Below, piece after piece: positions 8,493 to 18,130 of a DNA stretch of 41,742 nt; the first letter of the stretch is position 1, and the number at the start of each line of letters is the position of its first letter. Position numbers and translations under genes: made by a program. The stretch spans positions 1-41,742 of the forward strand of contig CAJGCP010000018.1 in assembly GCA_904501885.1 (NCBI GenBank), written 5' to 3'. Below the pieces are notes generated by a model. The model did no database searches. It saw nothing but the letters and a program-made list of their open reading frames with translations, and had not been told where the DNA came from. This stretch comes from an uncultured Acetatifactor sp. Lineage in GTDB: Bacteria > Bacillota > Clostridia > Lachnospirales > Lachnospiraceae.

Positions 8493-11162
8493 GTGATAGA
8501 TAAGATTGCGGTGGAAGATTTGACACCAATGATGCAACAGTACATGGAGACCAAGAAACAGTATGCGGATTGTATTCTGTTTTATCGCCTTGGTGATTTT
8601 TATGAAATGTTTTTTGAGGATGCACTAACGGCATCAAAAGAATTGGAAATTACACTTACGGGAAAAGCATGCGGCCTAGAGGAGCGTGCGCCTATGTGTG
8701 GTATTCCTTACCATGCTGCAGAGGGGTATCTTACCAAACTTGTGAGCAGAGGATATAAAGTGGCAATCTGTGAGCAGGTAGAGGACCCTAAGGCAGCTAA
8801 GGGCCTGGTGAAAAGAGAGGTGGTCCGTATTGTCACTCCCGGAACCAATCTCAATATGCAGTCCCTGGAGGAAACCAGAAATAATTATATTCTGTCCATC
8901 GCTTATACCACAAACAGTATCGGTTTGTCCATCGCAGATGTGACCACAGGAGATTATTACCTTACGGAAGTGGAAGATTTGCGTAAACTGAAGGATGAGA
9001 TTATCAAATATGATCCCAGTGAAGTGATTTGTAACGAGGCATTTTTAGTAAGCGGGTATGATATTACGGAAATGCGTGAGAGATACCGTGTTTCTGTAAA
9101 TGCGTTAGAGCCTCACTATTTCGATGATGATGGATGTAAAAGAGCGCTTCTCCGCCATTTTAAGGTCAATACCCTGATTGGATTAGGGATAGAAGATTTT
9201 CCTGTGGGATTGGTGGCGGCCGGTGCCTTGTTGCAATATTTGTATGAGACACAAAAGACACAATTAACCCATTTCACCCATATTTATCCTTATTTGACCA
9301 GTAAATATATGCTTTTAGATAGCTCTACCAGAAGGAATTTGGAATTGACAGAGACCTTACGGGAAAAGCAAAAGCGTGGCTCCCTTTTGTGGGTTCTTGA
9401 TAAGACGAAGACAGCTATGGGCGGAAGATTACTCCGCTCAATGTTAGAACAGCCTTTGGTGGATATAAATGAGATGGAATCCCGTTTAGATGCGGTGGAA
9501 GAACTTTGTAGAGACAGTGTTTCACGAGATGAAATACGGGAATATTTAAATTCCATTTATGACTTGGAGCGACTGCTCAGCAAGGTAACCTATAAAACTG
9601 CAAATCCAAGGGATTTGATTGCATTTCGCAATTCTTTGGAGATGTTGCCTGCAATTAAAATGGTGTTGACCGGTTTCGAAAAAACCGAATTGAATTCTAT
9701 TCTGGATGGAATAGATGACTTGCAGGATATATATGGGTTACTTATAGCATCCATCCAGGAAGAGCCCCCCATTACAATCCGTGAGGGTGGCATGATCAAA
9801 GAAGGCTTCGATCCAACGGTTGATAGTTTGCGGGCAGCCAAACGGGACGGAAAAGAGTGGTTGGCTCAGCTGGAGGAAGAGGATCGGGAAAGAACCGGTA
9901 TTAAGAACCTGAAAATTAAGTATAACAAGGTGTTTGGTTACTATTTCGAGGTGACCAATTCCTATCAGGAATTAGTTCCGGAAGATTATATCCGTAAACA
10001 GACCTTGGCAAATGCGGAAAGATATACCACGCCAAAGCTAAAAGAGTTGGAGGATACGATTCTCAATGCAGAAGACAAATTGACCGGGCTGGAGTACGAT
10101 TTGTTCTGCAAAATCCGTGATTCCATTGCCATGGAAATTGAACGCATCCAAACCACGGCTAAGGCTTTGGCGAGATTGGATGTATATGCTTCTCTTTCCT
10201 TGGTGTCGGAACGCAATCATTTTGTTCGCCCGAAACTAAATAATAAGGGAATCATTGACATAAAGGATGGCCGACATCCTGTGGTGGAACAGATGATCAG
10301 CAATGATATGTTCATTTCCAATGACACATATTTGGACAATGGAAGCCATTGTATCAGTGTTATTACAGGTCCTAACATGGCCGGAAAATCCACCTACATG
10401 CGCCAAACTGCATTGATTGTGTTGATGGCACAGGCCGGATGCTTCGTTCCTGCCAAGAAAGCCAATATCGGTATTGTAGATCGTATCTTTACGAGAGTGG
10501 GAGCCAGCGATGATTTGGCCAGTGGCCAGTCCACATTTATGGTGGAGATGAATGAAGTGGCAAATATTTTGAGAAATGCCACTGCAGACAGTTTGCTGAT
10601 TCTGGATGAAATTGGGCGGGGTACCTCTACCTTTGATGGATTGAGCATTGCCTGGGCTGTGATTGAGCATATCAGCAACCGCAAACTTTTGGGGGCAAAG
10701 ACCTTGTTCGCAACCCACTACCATGAGTTGACAGAATTGGAAGGCAAAATGAACAATGTCAATAATTATTGTATTGCCGTCAAGGAAAGTGGCGATGACA
10801 TTGTATTTTTGCGTAAGATTGTAAGAGGTGGTGCCGACCGTAGTTATGGTATTCAAGTGGCCAAACTTGCCGGAGTACCGGATATGGTTATTGCCAGAGC
10901 AAAAGAGATTGCCAATCAGCTTTCAGACAACGATATCATTGAAAAAATACAGGATATTTCTATTGATTTGAAGGATGATGGAAAGTCAAAGAAGACGGCC
11001 AGGTTGGACGATGTTGATATGGCTCAACTGTCCCTGTTTGCTGCCGTGAAGGATGAGGATATTTTAGAAGAATTAAAAAATATGGATTTGAATGCATTAT
11101 CCCCAATAGATGCATTAAATGAGTTGTACAGGTTACAGAACAAACTGAAGAATCGTTGGTAG
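8493..11162 (+). CDS. mutS: DNA mismatch repair protein MutS
   Basis: MutS recognises base mismatches and small loops and then recruits MutL. The 889-residue protein begins at a GTG (8493), 7 bases after AGGAG. The mismatch-reading Phe-x-Glu is at residues 36-38 (GDFYEMF). The Walker A loop GPNMAGKST starts at about residue 626, followed by the DEIGRGTST Walker B/signature region and ATHYHEL. The C-terminal helix-turn-helix dimer region is followed by a long charged tail ending in LYRLQNKLKNRW. mutL starts 10 bases downstream. Confidence 0.98.
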   Translation: MIDKIAVEDLTPMMQQYMETKKQYADCILFYRLGDFYEMFFEDALTASKELEITLTGKACGLEERAPMCGIPYHAAEGYLTKLVSRGYKVAICEQVEDPKAAKGLVKREVVRIVTPGTNLNMQSLEETRNNYILSIAYTTNSIGLSIADVTTGDYYLTEVEDLRKLKDEIIKYDPSEVICNEAFLVSGYDITEMRERYRVSVNALEPHYFDDDGCKRALLRHFKVNTLIGLGIEDFPVGLVAAGALLQYLYETQKTQLTHFTHIYPYLTSKYMLLDSSTRRNLELTETLREKQKRGSLLWVLDKTKTAMGGRLLRSMLEQPLVDINEMESRLDAVEELCRDSVSRDEIREYLNSIYDLERLLSKVTYKTANPRDLIAFRNSLEMLPAIKMVLTGFEKTELNSILDGIDDLQDIYGLLIASIQEEPPITIREGGMIKEGFDPTVDSLRAAKRDGKEWLAQLEEEDRERTGIKNLKIKYNKVFGYYFEVTNSYQELVPEDYIRKQTLANAERYTTPKLKELEDTILNAEDKLTGLEYDLFCKIRDSIAMEIERIQTTAKALARLDVYASLSLVSERNHFVRPKLNNKGIIDIKDGRHPVVEQMISNDMFISNDTYLDNGSHCISVITGPNMAGKSTYMRQTALIVLMAQAGCFVPAKKANIGIVDRIFTRVGASDDLASGQSTFMVEMNEVANILRNATADSLLILDEIGRGTSTFDGLSIAWAVIEHISNRKLLGAKTLFATHYHELTELEGKMNNVNNYCIAVKESGDDIVFLRKIVRGGADRSYGIQVAKLAGVPDMVIARAKEIANQLSDNDIIEKIQDISIDLKDDGKSKKTARLDDVDMAQLSLFAAVKDEDILEELKNMDLNALSPIDALNELYRLQNKLKNRW

Positions 11163-11172
11163 GAAGGATTTT

Positions 11173-13146
11173 ATGGCCAAGATACATCTTTTGGATTCAG
11201 AAACAATTGATAAAATTGCTGCAGGCGAGGTGGTGGAAAGACCTGCCAGTGTGGTGAAAGAGTTGGTGGAAAATGCCATTGACGCCCAAGCTACGTCCAT
11301 TACCGTTGAAATCAAAGAGGGCGGGATTGAGTTTATCCGTATCACTGATAACGGCTGCGGTATGGAGCGGGATCAGATCCGCAATGCATTTCTGCGTCAC
11401 GCAACAAGTAAAATAAGCGATGCGCAGGATTTGATGCGTATTTCCAGCTTAGGATTCCGCGGAGAGGCATTGTCCAGTATTGCCGCAGTGAGTAAGGTGG
11501 AACTGATATCTAAGACAGTGGACACATTGACCGGTACAAGGATATATTTGGAAGGCGGCAAGGAAATCAGTTTTGAGGAAGTGGGGGCACCGGAGGGTAC
11601 TACATTTATCGTAAAAAACTTATTTTACAATACCCCTGTCAGGAGAAAGTTTTTAAAAACTGCTGCCACAGAAACAAGTTATATCTCTGAACTGATGGAA
11701 CATCTTGCCCTGTCCCGGCCCGATATTTCGTTTCAATTGATTGTTGGAAATCAAACCAAGTTTTACACCTCCGGCAACGGCGACTTAAAAGAGGTTATCT
11801 ATCGGATTTACGGCAAGGAAATGGCATCCAATTTGCTTCCTATTCAGGTGGAAAATGAGGGAATCCGGGTGGAAGGATACTTGGGAAAGCCCCTGTTAGT
11901 TCGGGCCAACAGAAATTTTGAAATTTATTTCTTGAATGGAAGATATGTACAGAGTACATTGCTGTCAAATGCCATCGAAGAAGGATATAAAGAGTATTTG
12001 ATGCAGCATAAATTTCCTGTTTGCTTTTTGCACATTTCTATGGAAGCGTCCTCGGTAGATGTGAATGTGCATCCTACGAAAATGGATGTCCGTTTCTCGG
12101 ATAACTTTAAGGTATCAGAAATAATGAGCGGATGTATAAGAAGTACGCTGGCTGTTGCGGAAATGATACCTCAAGTGTCATTGGAGGAAGAAAAAGAAAA
12201 GCAACAAAACTTTTCCCATGCGCCTGAACCTTTTGAACTGCAAAGAAAAGATGTTTTTCGCATGATGGAAGACACGGGATATTCCACAGAAAAGATGGAA
12301 AAACAGAACTTTATAAAATCTCCTGTTTGGAACCGTGTGCTTCAAAAGGAGGATCAGCCCCAGGCAAGCCATTTGCCGGGAACAGAGGTTTCGGCAGTGG
12401 AAGAGGATGGATTTTTCACAGAAACACTGGAAGGCAAGGAGGAAACGAAATCTGTCAATACCACAGAAGCGCAAAAGATAATATTACAGGAATCTTCCTT
12501 GACAACACCTGTTGAAGTTACACAGTTAGAATTGTTTGAAGAAAAAATACTGACACAAGCAAATCGAAATCGTGTGAGAATCATCGGTCAGGTGTTTGCC
12601 ACCTACTGGTTAGCAGAGTATAAGAATGAATTGTTGATGATAGATCAACATGCGGCCCATGAGAAGGTATACTATGAACGCCTGATGAAGCGTTTTAGAG
12701 AAAATACCATCCAGTCCCAGCAAATTTTTCCGCCGGTTATCGTGCCACTGGGTGCAAAAGAAGAAGCGGTTTTGAAGGAATATGAACCACAGTTTGCTGA
12801 GTTTGGGTTCGAGTATGAGGCTTTTGGAGGGGCAGAATACGCGCTACGTGCCATTCCTTCCGACTTGTACGGATGTAATGCGGGGGATATGTTTTTAGAA
12901 CTTTTGAGCGAGCTTTCTGCAAAGGGCACCACAGGAGCATTGCGGGGGATTGAAGAAAAAATAGCGTCCATGGCCTGCAAAAGTGCAGTCAAGGGAAATC
13001 ATAGAATGTCAGAGGAAGAAGCGAATGTACTGATAGATGAACTTATGACTCTTGATAATCCATACCATTGTCCCCACGGTAGACCCACCATTATATCCAT
13101 GTCTCAGACGGAACTTGAGAAGAAATTCAAACGAATTGTGAATTAG
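11173..13146 (+). CDS. mutL: DNA mismatch repair protein MutL (endonuclease type)
   Basis: MutL links mismatch recognition to strand removal. The GHKL ATPase motifs are at the N terminus (ENAIDA, DNGCGM, GFRGEAL). A poorly conserved linker runs from roughly residue 335 to 465. The C-terminal domain has the endonuclease metal motif DQHAAHEKVYYE near residue 491 and the CPHGRP motif near the end, so this MutL probably nicks the new strand itself, as in organisms without MutH. ATG start with AGGAAGGA 7 bases upstream; 657 residues. It lies in the miaB-mutS-mutL-miaA run. Confidence 0.98.
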   Translation: MAKIHLLDSETIDKIAAGEVVERPASVVKELVENAIDAQATSITVEIKEGGIEFIRITDNGCGMERDQIRNAFLRHATSKISDAQDLMRISSLGFRGEALSSIAAVSKVELISKTVDTLTGTRIYLEGGKEISFEEVGAPEGTTFIVKNLFYNTPVRRKFLKTAATETSYISELMEHLALSRPDISFQLIVGNQTKFYTSGNGDLKEVIYRIYGKEMASNLLPIQVENEGIRVEGYLGKPLLVRANRNFEIYFLNGRYVQSTLLSNAIEEGYKEYLMQHKFPVCFLHISMEASSVDVNVHPTKMDVRFSDNFKVSEIMSGCIRSTLAVAEMIPQVSLEEEKEKQQNFSHAPEPFELQRKDVFRMMEDTGYSTEKMEKQNFIKSPVWNRVLQKEDQPQASHLPGTEVSAVEEDGFFTETLEGKEETKSVNTTEAQKIILQESSLTTPVEVTQLELFEEKILTQANRNRVRIIGQVFATYWLAEYKNELLMIDQHAAHEKVYYERLMKRFRENTIQSQQIFPPVIVPLGAKEEAVLKEYEPQFAEFGFEYEAFGGAEYALRAIPSDLYGCNAGDMFLELLSELSAKGTTGALRGIEEKIASMACKSAVKGNHRMSEEEANVLIDELMTLDNPYHCPHGRPTIISMSQTELEKKFKRIVN

Positions 13147-13164
13147 TCAACAGGAAGTAATAGA

Positions 13165-14133
13165 ATGAACGATTCCACATTGCAAAAACCAATGATTATA
13201 TTGACAGGCCCCACAGCTGTAGGGAAGACGGAACTTTCTATTTTGCTGGCAAAAGCGGTGAATGGAGAGATTATTTCTGCGGATTCCATGCAGGTGTATC
13301 GGCATATGGACATTGGGTCGGCAAAGATTACAAGAGAAGAAATGCAGGGGATTCCCCACCATATGATTGACGTGTTGGATCCCTGGGACCCGTTTAATGT
13401 GGTGATTTTCCAGAAGATGTGTCGGGATTGCCTTGCGGATATCTATTCTAGAAATAAAATTCCCATCGTTACGGGGGGGACAGGGTTTTATATTCAGGCA
13501 TTGATGAAGGATATTGATTTCACTGAAAATGAGGATGATTCTTCTATCCGGGAAGAATATGAAACATTGGCTGCACAGAAGGGAGCGGAGTATATCCATA
13601 AACTACTAAAGGAAGTAGACCCCATATCTGCAGAGACCATCCATGCAAACAATCAGAAAAAAGTGATTCGTGCGTTGGAATTCTATCGCATGACCGGTGA
13701 AAAAATATCCGACCATAATCGTCGGGAAAGGAACAAGGACAATGCATATCAATCCTGCTATTTTGTGCTGAATGATGACAGAGAAAAACTGTATAAAAAG
13801 ATAGAAGAGCGGATTGAGCATATGTTGCAACAAGGCCTTATTGAGGAAGTGCGCAAACTAAAGGAAATGGGCTGTGACAGGTCCCTGATTTCCATGCAGG
13901 GGCTGGGATACAAAGAGATCCTTGCTTATTTGGAGGGGGAAATTTCCTTGGAAGAAGCAGTTTACATATTGAAAAGAGATACCAGACATTTTGCCAAGCG
14001 ACAACTGACCTGGTTTCGCAGGGAAAAGGATGTTATTTGGATATCCAAGCAGGATTTTGACTACGACAATCATAAAATACTACACTTTATGATGGATAAA
14101 ATAAAAGAAGCAGGAATTGGAGATAGAAACTAA
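13165..14133 (+). CDS. miaA: tRNA dimethylallyltransferase
   Basis: MiaA transfers dimethylallyl from DMAPP to adenosine 37 of tRNAs that read UNN codons; the product is the substrate of MiaB. The P-loop GPTAVGKTEL is near residue 14, followed by DSMQVYRHMDIGSAK (substrate/DMAPP site) and GGTGFYIQAL. The 322-residue length is typical. The start is ATG at 13165 with GGAAG about 8 bases before it. The stop codon TAA overlaps the next ATG by one base (TAATG), so the downstream PLP-enzyme gene is probably translated in a coupled manner. Confidence 0.97.
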   Translation: MNDSTLQKPMIILTGPTAVGKTELSILLAKAVNGEIISADSMQVYRHMDIGSAKITREEMQGIPHHMIDVLDPWDPFNVVIFQKMCRDCLADIYSRNKIPIVTGGTGFYIQALMKDIDFTENEDDSSIREEYETLAAQKGAEYIHKLLKEVDPISAETIHANNQKKVIRALEFYRMTGEKISDHNRRERNKDNAYQSCYFVLNDDREKLYKKIEERIEHMLQQGLIEEVRKLKEMGCDRSLISMQGLGYKEILAYLEGEISLEEAVYILKRDTRHFAKRQLTWFRREKDVIWISKQDFDYDNHKILHFMMDKIKEAGIGDRN

Positions 14134-15425
14134 TGCAATTTACCACAGAAGCGTTTTATCAGAAGATGGGAATTACATCTGATGTATATGCATTTTCGGA
14201 GCAGATTTTAGCGGATTTGAAACCCCGCTTCGAAAAAATTGATAGGGTGGCTGAGTACAATCAATTGAAAGTGATTCGTGCCATGCAAGAGTGTCAGGTC
14301 AGCGAGGCTTGCCTTTTGGGGACCACAGGATATGGGTACAATGATCTGGGAAGAGATACCTTAGAAGAAGTATATGCCAAAGTGTTTCACACAGAAGATG
14401 CGCTTGTACGCCCCCAGATCACCTGTGGCACCCATGCGTTGGCTCTGGCGCTAATGAGCAACCTAAGACCCGGTGATGAATTGTTATCACCTGTGGGTAA
14501 GCCATATGATACTTTAGAAGAAGTGATTGGAATCCGACCTTCTAAGGGCAGCTTGGCGGAGTATGGTGTCACCTATAAACAGGTGGATTTATTAACGGAT
14601 GGCAAATTTGATTATGAAAACATTCAAAAAGCCATAGGTCCTAGCACAAAGCTTGTGACCATACAGCGATCCAAGGGATATCAAACCAGACCCACCTTTT
14701 CCGTGGAACAGATTGGAGAATTGATACGGTTTATAAAGCAGATTAAACCCGATGTTATCTGTATGGTGGACAATTGCTACGGTGAATTTGTGGAGACCAT
14801 TGAGCCCACCGATGTGGGGGCAGATATGGCAGTTGGTTCCCTGATCAAAAACCCCGGTGGTGGACTTGCCCCCATTGGCGGATATATTGTAGGCAAAAAA
14901 GAGTGTGTTGAGAATGCGGCATATCGCTTGACTTCCCCTGGATTAGGAAAAGAAGTGGGAGCCAGCTTGGGGATATTAAAAGATTTCTACCAGGGACTTT
15001 TTCTTGCTCCTACCGTTACAGCATCTGCGCTGAAAGGCGCGATCTTTGCGGCCAATATATTTGAGCGTTTGGGCTTTGCTGTGGTGCCCGGAGGACAAGA
15101 GAGTAGACATGACATTATTCAGGCCATCACCTTTGGTTCGCCTGAAGGTGTGATTGCATTTTGCCGGGGAATCCAGGCGGCAGCTCCAGTGGATAGTCAT
15201 GTGGTGCCTGAACCTTGGGCCATGCCCGGATATGATGCGGATGTGATTATGGCGGCCGGTGCATTTGTATCAGGCTCTTCCATAGAGTTGTCAGCAGATG
15301 GTCCCATCAAACCGCCCTTTGCAGTCTATTTCCAGGGAGGACTAACATGGCCTCATGCGAAATTTGGCATAATAAAGGCGTTGCAATATGTTGTAAATGC
15401 CGGAATTACTGAAATAAATTGTTGA
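14133..15425 (+). CDS. PLP-dependent enzyme, aluminium-resistance / methionine gamma-lyase-like family
   Basis: A fold-type I PLP enzyme of the group often named aluminium resistance protein or methionine gamma-lyase family (COG4100 type), 430 residues. The likely PLP lysine is Lys239 in GSLIKNPGGGLAP; the substrate-side glycine-rich region GGYIVGKK follows. The C-terminal GGLTWPHAKFGI is typical. The name comes from a loosely defined phenotype; the true substrate is not known and I do not assign a reaction. It is translationally linked to miaA. In related Clostridia this gene is also found next to miaA/mutL, so the linkage is not accidental. Confidence 0.88.
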   Translation: MQFTTEAFYQKMGITSDVYAFSEQILADLKPRFEKIDRVAEYNQLKVIRAMQECQVSEACLLGTTGYGYNDLGRDTLEEVYAKVFHTEDALVRPQITCGTHALALALMSNLRPGDELLSPVGKPYDTLEEVIGIRPSKGSLAEYGVTYKQVDLLTDGKFDYENIQKAIGPSTKLVTIQRSKGYQTRPTFSVEQIGELIRFIKQIKPDVICMVDNCYGEFVETIEPTDVGADMAVGSLIKNPGGGLAPIGGYIVGKKECVENAAYRLTSPGLGKEVGASLGILKDFYQGLFLAPTVTASALKGAIFAANIFERLGFAVVPGGQESRHDIIQAITFGSPEGVIAFCRGIQAAAPVDSHVVPEPWAMPGYDADVIMAAGAFVSGSSIELSADGPIKPPFAVYFQGGLTWPHAKFGIIKALQYVVNAGITEINC

Positions 15426-15535
15426 AAATCTAAGAAATAAAACCTTTTATTCTTATATACAGTATTTTCTATTTGTGATATTCTGTTGAGAGAGTCATCT
15501 GTGGCTGCGTCGGAGAAGGTAGAAGGAGATGCAGC

Positions 15536-16222
15536 GTGCAAAAAGAAAACGTATTACAACGGGAATTGCCCTATGAAAGATTTTTGGACCATGGTCCGGA
15601 ACATCTGACAGAGGCTGAACTTTTGGCGATTATTCTTCGAACGGGAACGAGGAATAAAACAGCTCTTGATTTGGCGAAGGAAGTTTTATCGCTGGCCAAA
15701 TACCCCAAAGAGGGATTGTTGGGACTTCATCATGTGTCCCTGGAGGAATTACAGCAAATCCCCGGGATCGGTCAAGTGAAAGCGGTGAAATTAAAATGTT
15801 TGACCGAATTATGCGCCCGTATGAGTCGGGCAAAGGTGTCAGAGGGTATCAGTTTTACCAATTCCAGTCATGTGGCGGATTATTTTATGGAGCAACTGAG
15901 ACATAAATCCACGGAAGCGGTATATTTGTTGGGGTTGGATAACAAAGGGAAGCTGATTGGAGAGAAACGGATTTCTGAAGGGTCCGTGAGAATGGCTTTG
16001 ATTTCTCCCAGAGAAATATTCTTGGAGGCATTTCGGATGAATGCTGTGAATTTGATTTTAGTGCATAATCATCCCAGCGGTGACCCCCAACCCAGCATAT
16101 CGGACAAGCAGTTGACAGATGCAGTCAAACAAGCCGGGGAATGGATGGATATTCCTTTGTTGGATCATGTGATTATTGGGGAACATAAGTATTACAGTTT
16201 TAAAGAAGCAGGTTTGCTTTAA
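15536..16222 (+). CDS. radC: RadC family JAB-domain protein
   Basis: A 228-residue RadC protein. The N-terminal half carries a helix-hairpin-helix (IPGIGQVKAVKL near residue 79) and the C-terminal half a JAMM metallo-site with HNHPSGDPQPSISD near residue 178. Despite its name the repair role is doubtful, and its reaction is not established. GTG start at 15536, preceded by AGAAGGAG about 8 bases upstream; an out-of-frame ATG at 15529 is rejected. The 110 bases before it contain no clear terminator and only weak promoter-like AT-rich boxes. It heads the mre cluster, as in many Firmicutes, 16 bases before mreB. Confidence 0.94.
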   Translation: MQKENVLQRELPYERFLDHGPEHLTEAELLAIILRTGTRNKTALDLAKEVLSLAKYPKEGLLGLHHVSLEELQQIPGIGQVKAVKLKCLTELCARMSRAKVSEGISFTNSSHVADYFMEQLRHKSTEAVYLLGLDNKGKLIGEKRISEGSVRMALISPREIFLEAFRMNAVNLILVHNHPSGDPQPSISDKQLTDAVKQAGEWMDIPLLDHVIIGEHKYYSFKEAGLL

Positions 16223-16238
16223 TAATGGAAAGGGGCTA

Positions 16239-17255
16239 ATGAATTTGGCACATAATACATTTGGTATTGATTTTGGTACCAACAACCTGAAAATATATAA
16301 TAAAAATTCGGATTCTATTCTTTTAGAAAAGAATATGATTGCATTGGAAAATAAGACCACTCTGCTTGCATACGGCGATTCCGCCTATGATATGTTTGAA
16401 AAGGCACCGGCTAATATTCAAATTTCCTATCCTGTGTCCAGTGGTGTGATTGCAGACATTAACAATATGAAGACCATCATCAAATACTTCATCACAGATA
16501 TGCAACGCAGCAAATCAAAGACTGCGGACTTTCTGGTAGCCGTTCCTTCAGATGTGACGGATGTGGAAAAACGAGCATTTTTTGATGTTGTGAAAGATGC
16601 CAATGTGAAGGCAAAGAAGATCAAAGTGGTGGAGAAAGCTATTGCTGACGGCATTGGATTAGGAATTGATGTAAAGACATCCCAAGGCGTACTGGTGGTC
16701 AATGTGGGATTTGAGACAACGGAAATTTCCATTTTGTCCTTAGGGGGAATTGTGATTAGTCGTCTGATTAAAACCGGAGGCTTGAAGTTTGATGATGCAA
16801 TCCGAGCAGCTATTCGTAAGGAATTTGGGCTGATTGTAGGAGGGAAGTCTGCGGAAATCTTAAAGATGGAAATTAGAGAATATGAAAAAGAAAACCGCCC
16901 TGCGATTGTCTACGGAAGGGATATTGTAACCGGATTGCCTATGGAAAAAGAAGTTCCCGTGGATTTGGTGATTGCCTCTATGGAAGATCATTTCAATACG
17001 ATTGTGGACCATATTAAACTGATTTTGGAACGAACTCCTCCTGAACTGGGGGCAGATATTTATCGTCATGGTATCTATCTGACCGGTGGCGCGTCCCAGG
17101 TAAGTCACTTGGCCAACAAAATAGCCAATGGCACCAGGCTAAAGGTAAACCTTGCTGAAGACCCCATTCATAGCGTGGTAAACGGCCTTGCCAAAATTCT
17201 CAAGGATGACAAGTATAAATCTGTAACATATACAATTGAAGGAATGAGTAAATGA
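16239..17255 (+). CDS. mreB: Rod shape-determining protein MreB (divergent)
   Basis: Bacterial actin that directs lateral wall synthesis along the membrane. With the ATG at 16239 (AAAGGGG 4-5 bases upstream) the protein has 338 residues, the usual MreB length. Family matches include FGIDFGTNN at the phosphate-1 loop, PVSSGVIAD, SLGGIVISR and GRDIVTGLP. It is unusual at the nucleotide site: the phosphate-2 loop, normally DIGGGTTE, reads NVGFETTE (155-162), the EEPMAAAIG segment reads VEKAIADGIG, and the adenosine motif GGGS reads GGAS. Position directly before mreC and mreD (ATGA overlap with mreC) makes the assignment firm; ATP turnover is uncertain. Confidence 0.93.
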   Translation: MNLAHNTFGIDFGTNNLKIYNKNSDSILLEKNMIALENKTTLLAYGDSAYDMFEKAPANIQISYPVSSGVIADINNMKTIIKYFITDMQRSKSKTADFLVAVPSDVTDVEKRAFFDVVKDANVKAKKIKVVEKAIADGIGLGIDVKTSQGVLVVNVGFETTEISILSLGGIVISRLIKTGGLKFDDAIRAAIRKEFGLIVGGKSAEILKMEIREYEKENRPAIVYGRDIVTGLPMEKEVPVDLVIASMEDHFNTIVDHIKLILERTPPELGADIYRHGIYLTGGASQVSHLANKIANGTRLKVNLAEDPIHSVVNGLAKILKDDKYKSVTYTIEGMSK

Positions 17256-18127
17256 GTCCTATAGTAAAGAAAAAACCCGAAAAATATAAAATGCCTGCAA
17301 AGTATGTGCTGTTAATTATCACTTTTGTTTGCAGCTTGACTATGCTTATCACTTTTGGTGCAAATGTAATCAAAGGGCCAATCAACGGCGTGGTAGGAGT
17401 AACGATTGTCCCCTTTCAGGAAGGCATCAGCAGTATGGGCAGATGGATCGGAAAGAGAAGAGATGAAATTGTTCAAATTCGTACTCTTTTAGATGAAAAC
17501 GCCAGACTAAAAGACCAGGTTGCCCTTTTGACAGAAGAAAACACTGTTTTGCAACAGGACAAGTATGAATTACATAAATTGCAGGCGCTATTTAAATTGG
17601 ACGAACAATACAACAAATATGAAAAAGTGGGCGCGCGAATCATTGCACGGGACTCCGGGAACTGGTATGCCTCCTTTGTGATAGACAAAGGGACGAAGGA
17701 TGGACTGGATGTGGATATGAATGTGATTGCCGACGGAGGTCTTGTTGGCCGCATTACGACAGTTGGCCCCAATTGGGCCAGAGTGACCTCCATTATTTCA
17801 GATGATTCCAACGTCAGTGGGATGACCCTTGCGACAGAGGACAATCTTATTGTTTCCGGTGACTTAAAAGAAATGGCAGATGGTTGTATTACGTTTACGA
17901 AACTGGTGGACAGTCAAAATAAGGTTGCAGTTGGCGACAAAATCGTGACTTCTAATATCAGTGATAAGTTTTTGCCCAATATATTAATTGGTTATATCAG
18001 TGAGATAAAGAGAGATTCTAATAACCTGACCAAATCAGGGTTGTTATTACCGGTTGTGGATTTTGAACACCTAAGCGAGGTGTTGGTGATTACCGACAAG
18101 AAGCAGACCATAGAAGCAATGGAGTAG
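17252..18127 (+). CDS. mreC: Rod shape-determining protein MreC
   Basis: MreC is a bitopic membrane protein that organises the elongasome outside the membrane and activates the PBP2-RodA pair. The 291-residue protein has one transmembrane segment at about 13-34, a coiled coil near 70-110 (rich in L-E-N heptads), then the two beta-barrel domains with the family segment IARDSGNWY and GLVGRITTVG. The ATG overlaps the mreB stop in ATGA, so translation is coupled. mreD follows 3 bases after the stop. Confidence 0.96.
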   Translation: MSPIVKKKPEKYKMPAKYVLLIITFVCSLTMLITFGANVIKGPINGVVGVTIVPFQEGISSMGRWIGKRRDEIVQIRTLLDENARLKDQVALLTEENTVLQQDKYELHKLQALFKLDEQYNKYEKVGARIIARDSGNWYASFVIDKGTKDGLDVDMNVIADGGLVGRITTVGPNWARVTSIISDDSNVSGMTLATEDNLIVSGDLKEMADGCITFTKLVDSQNKVAVGDKIVTSNISDKFLPNILIGYISEIKRDSNNLTKSGLLLPVVDFEHLSEVLVITDKKQTIEAME

Positions 18128-18130
18128 ATT

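Noticed and set aside
10236..10856. Minus-strand 206-codon frame inside mutS
   Set aside because: It covers the most conserved MutS ATPase region in antisense; the length is a by-product of the codon pattern.
15426..15535. AT-rich inverted repeat (AAGAAATAAAA / TTTTATTCTTA near 15433) as terminator of the PLP-enzyme gene, and promoter-like boxes before radC
   Set aside because: The stem is almost all A-T with a bulge and no following T run, and the -35/-10 candidates are poor, so neither is supported.
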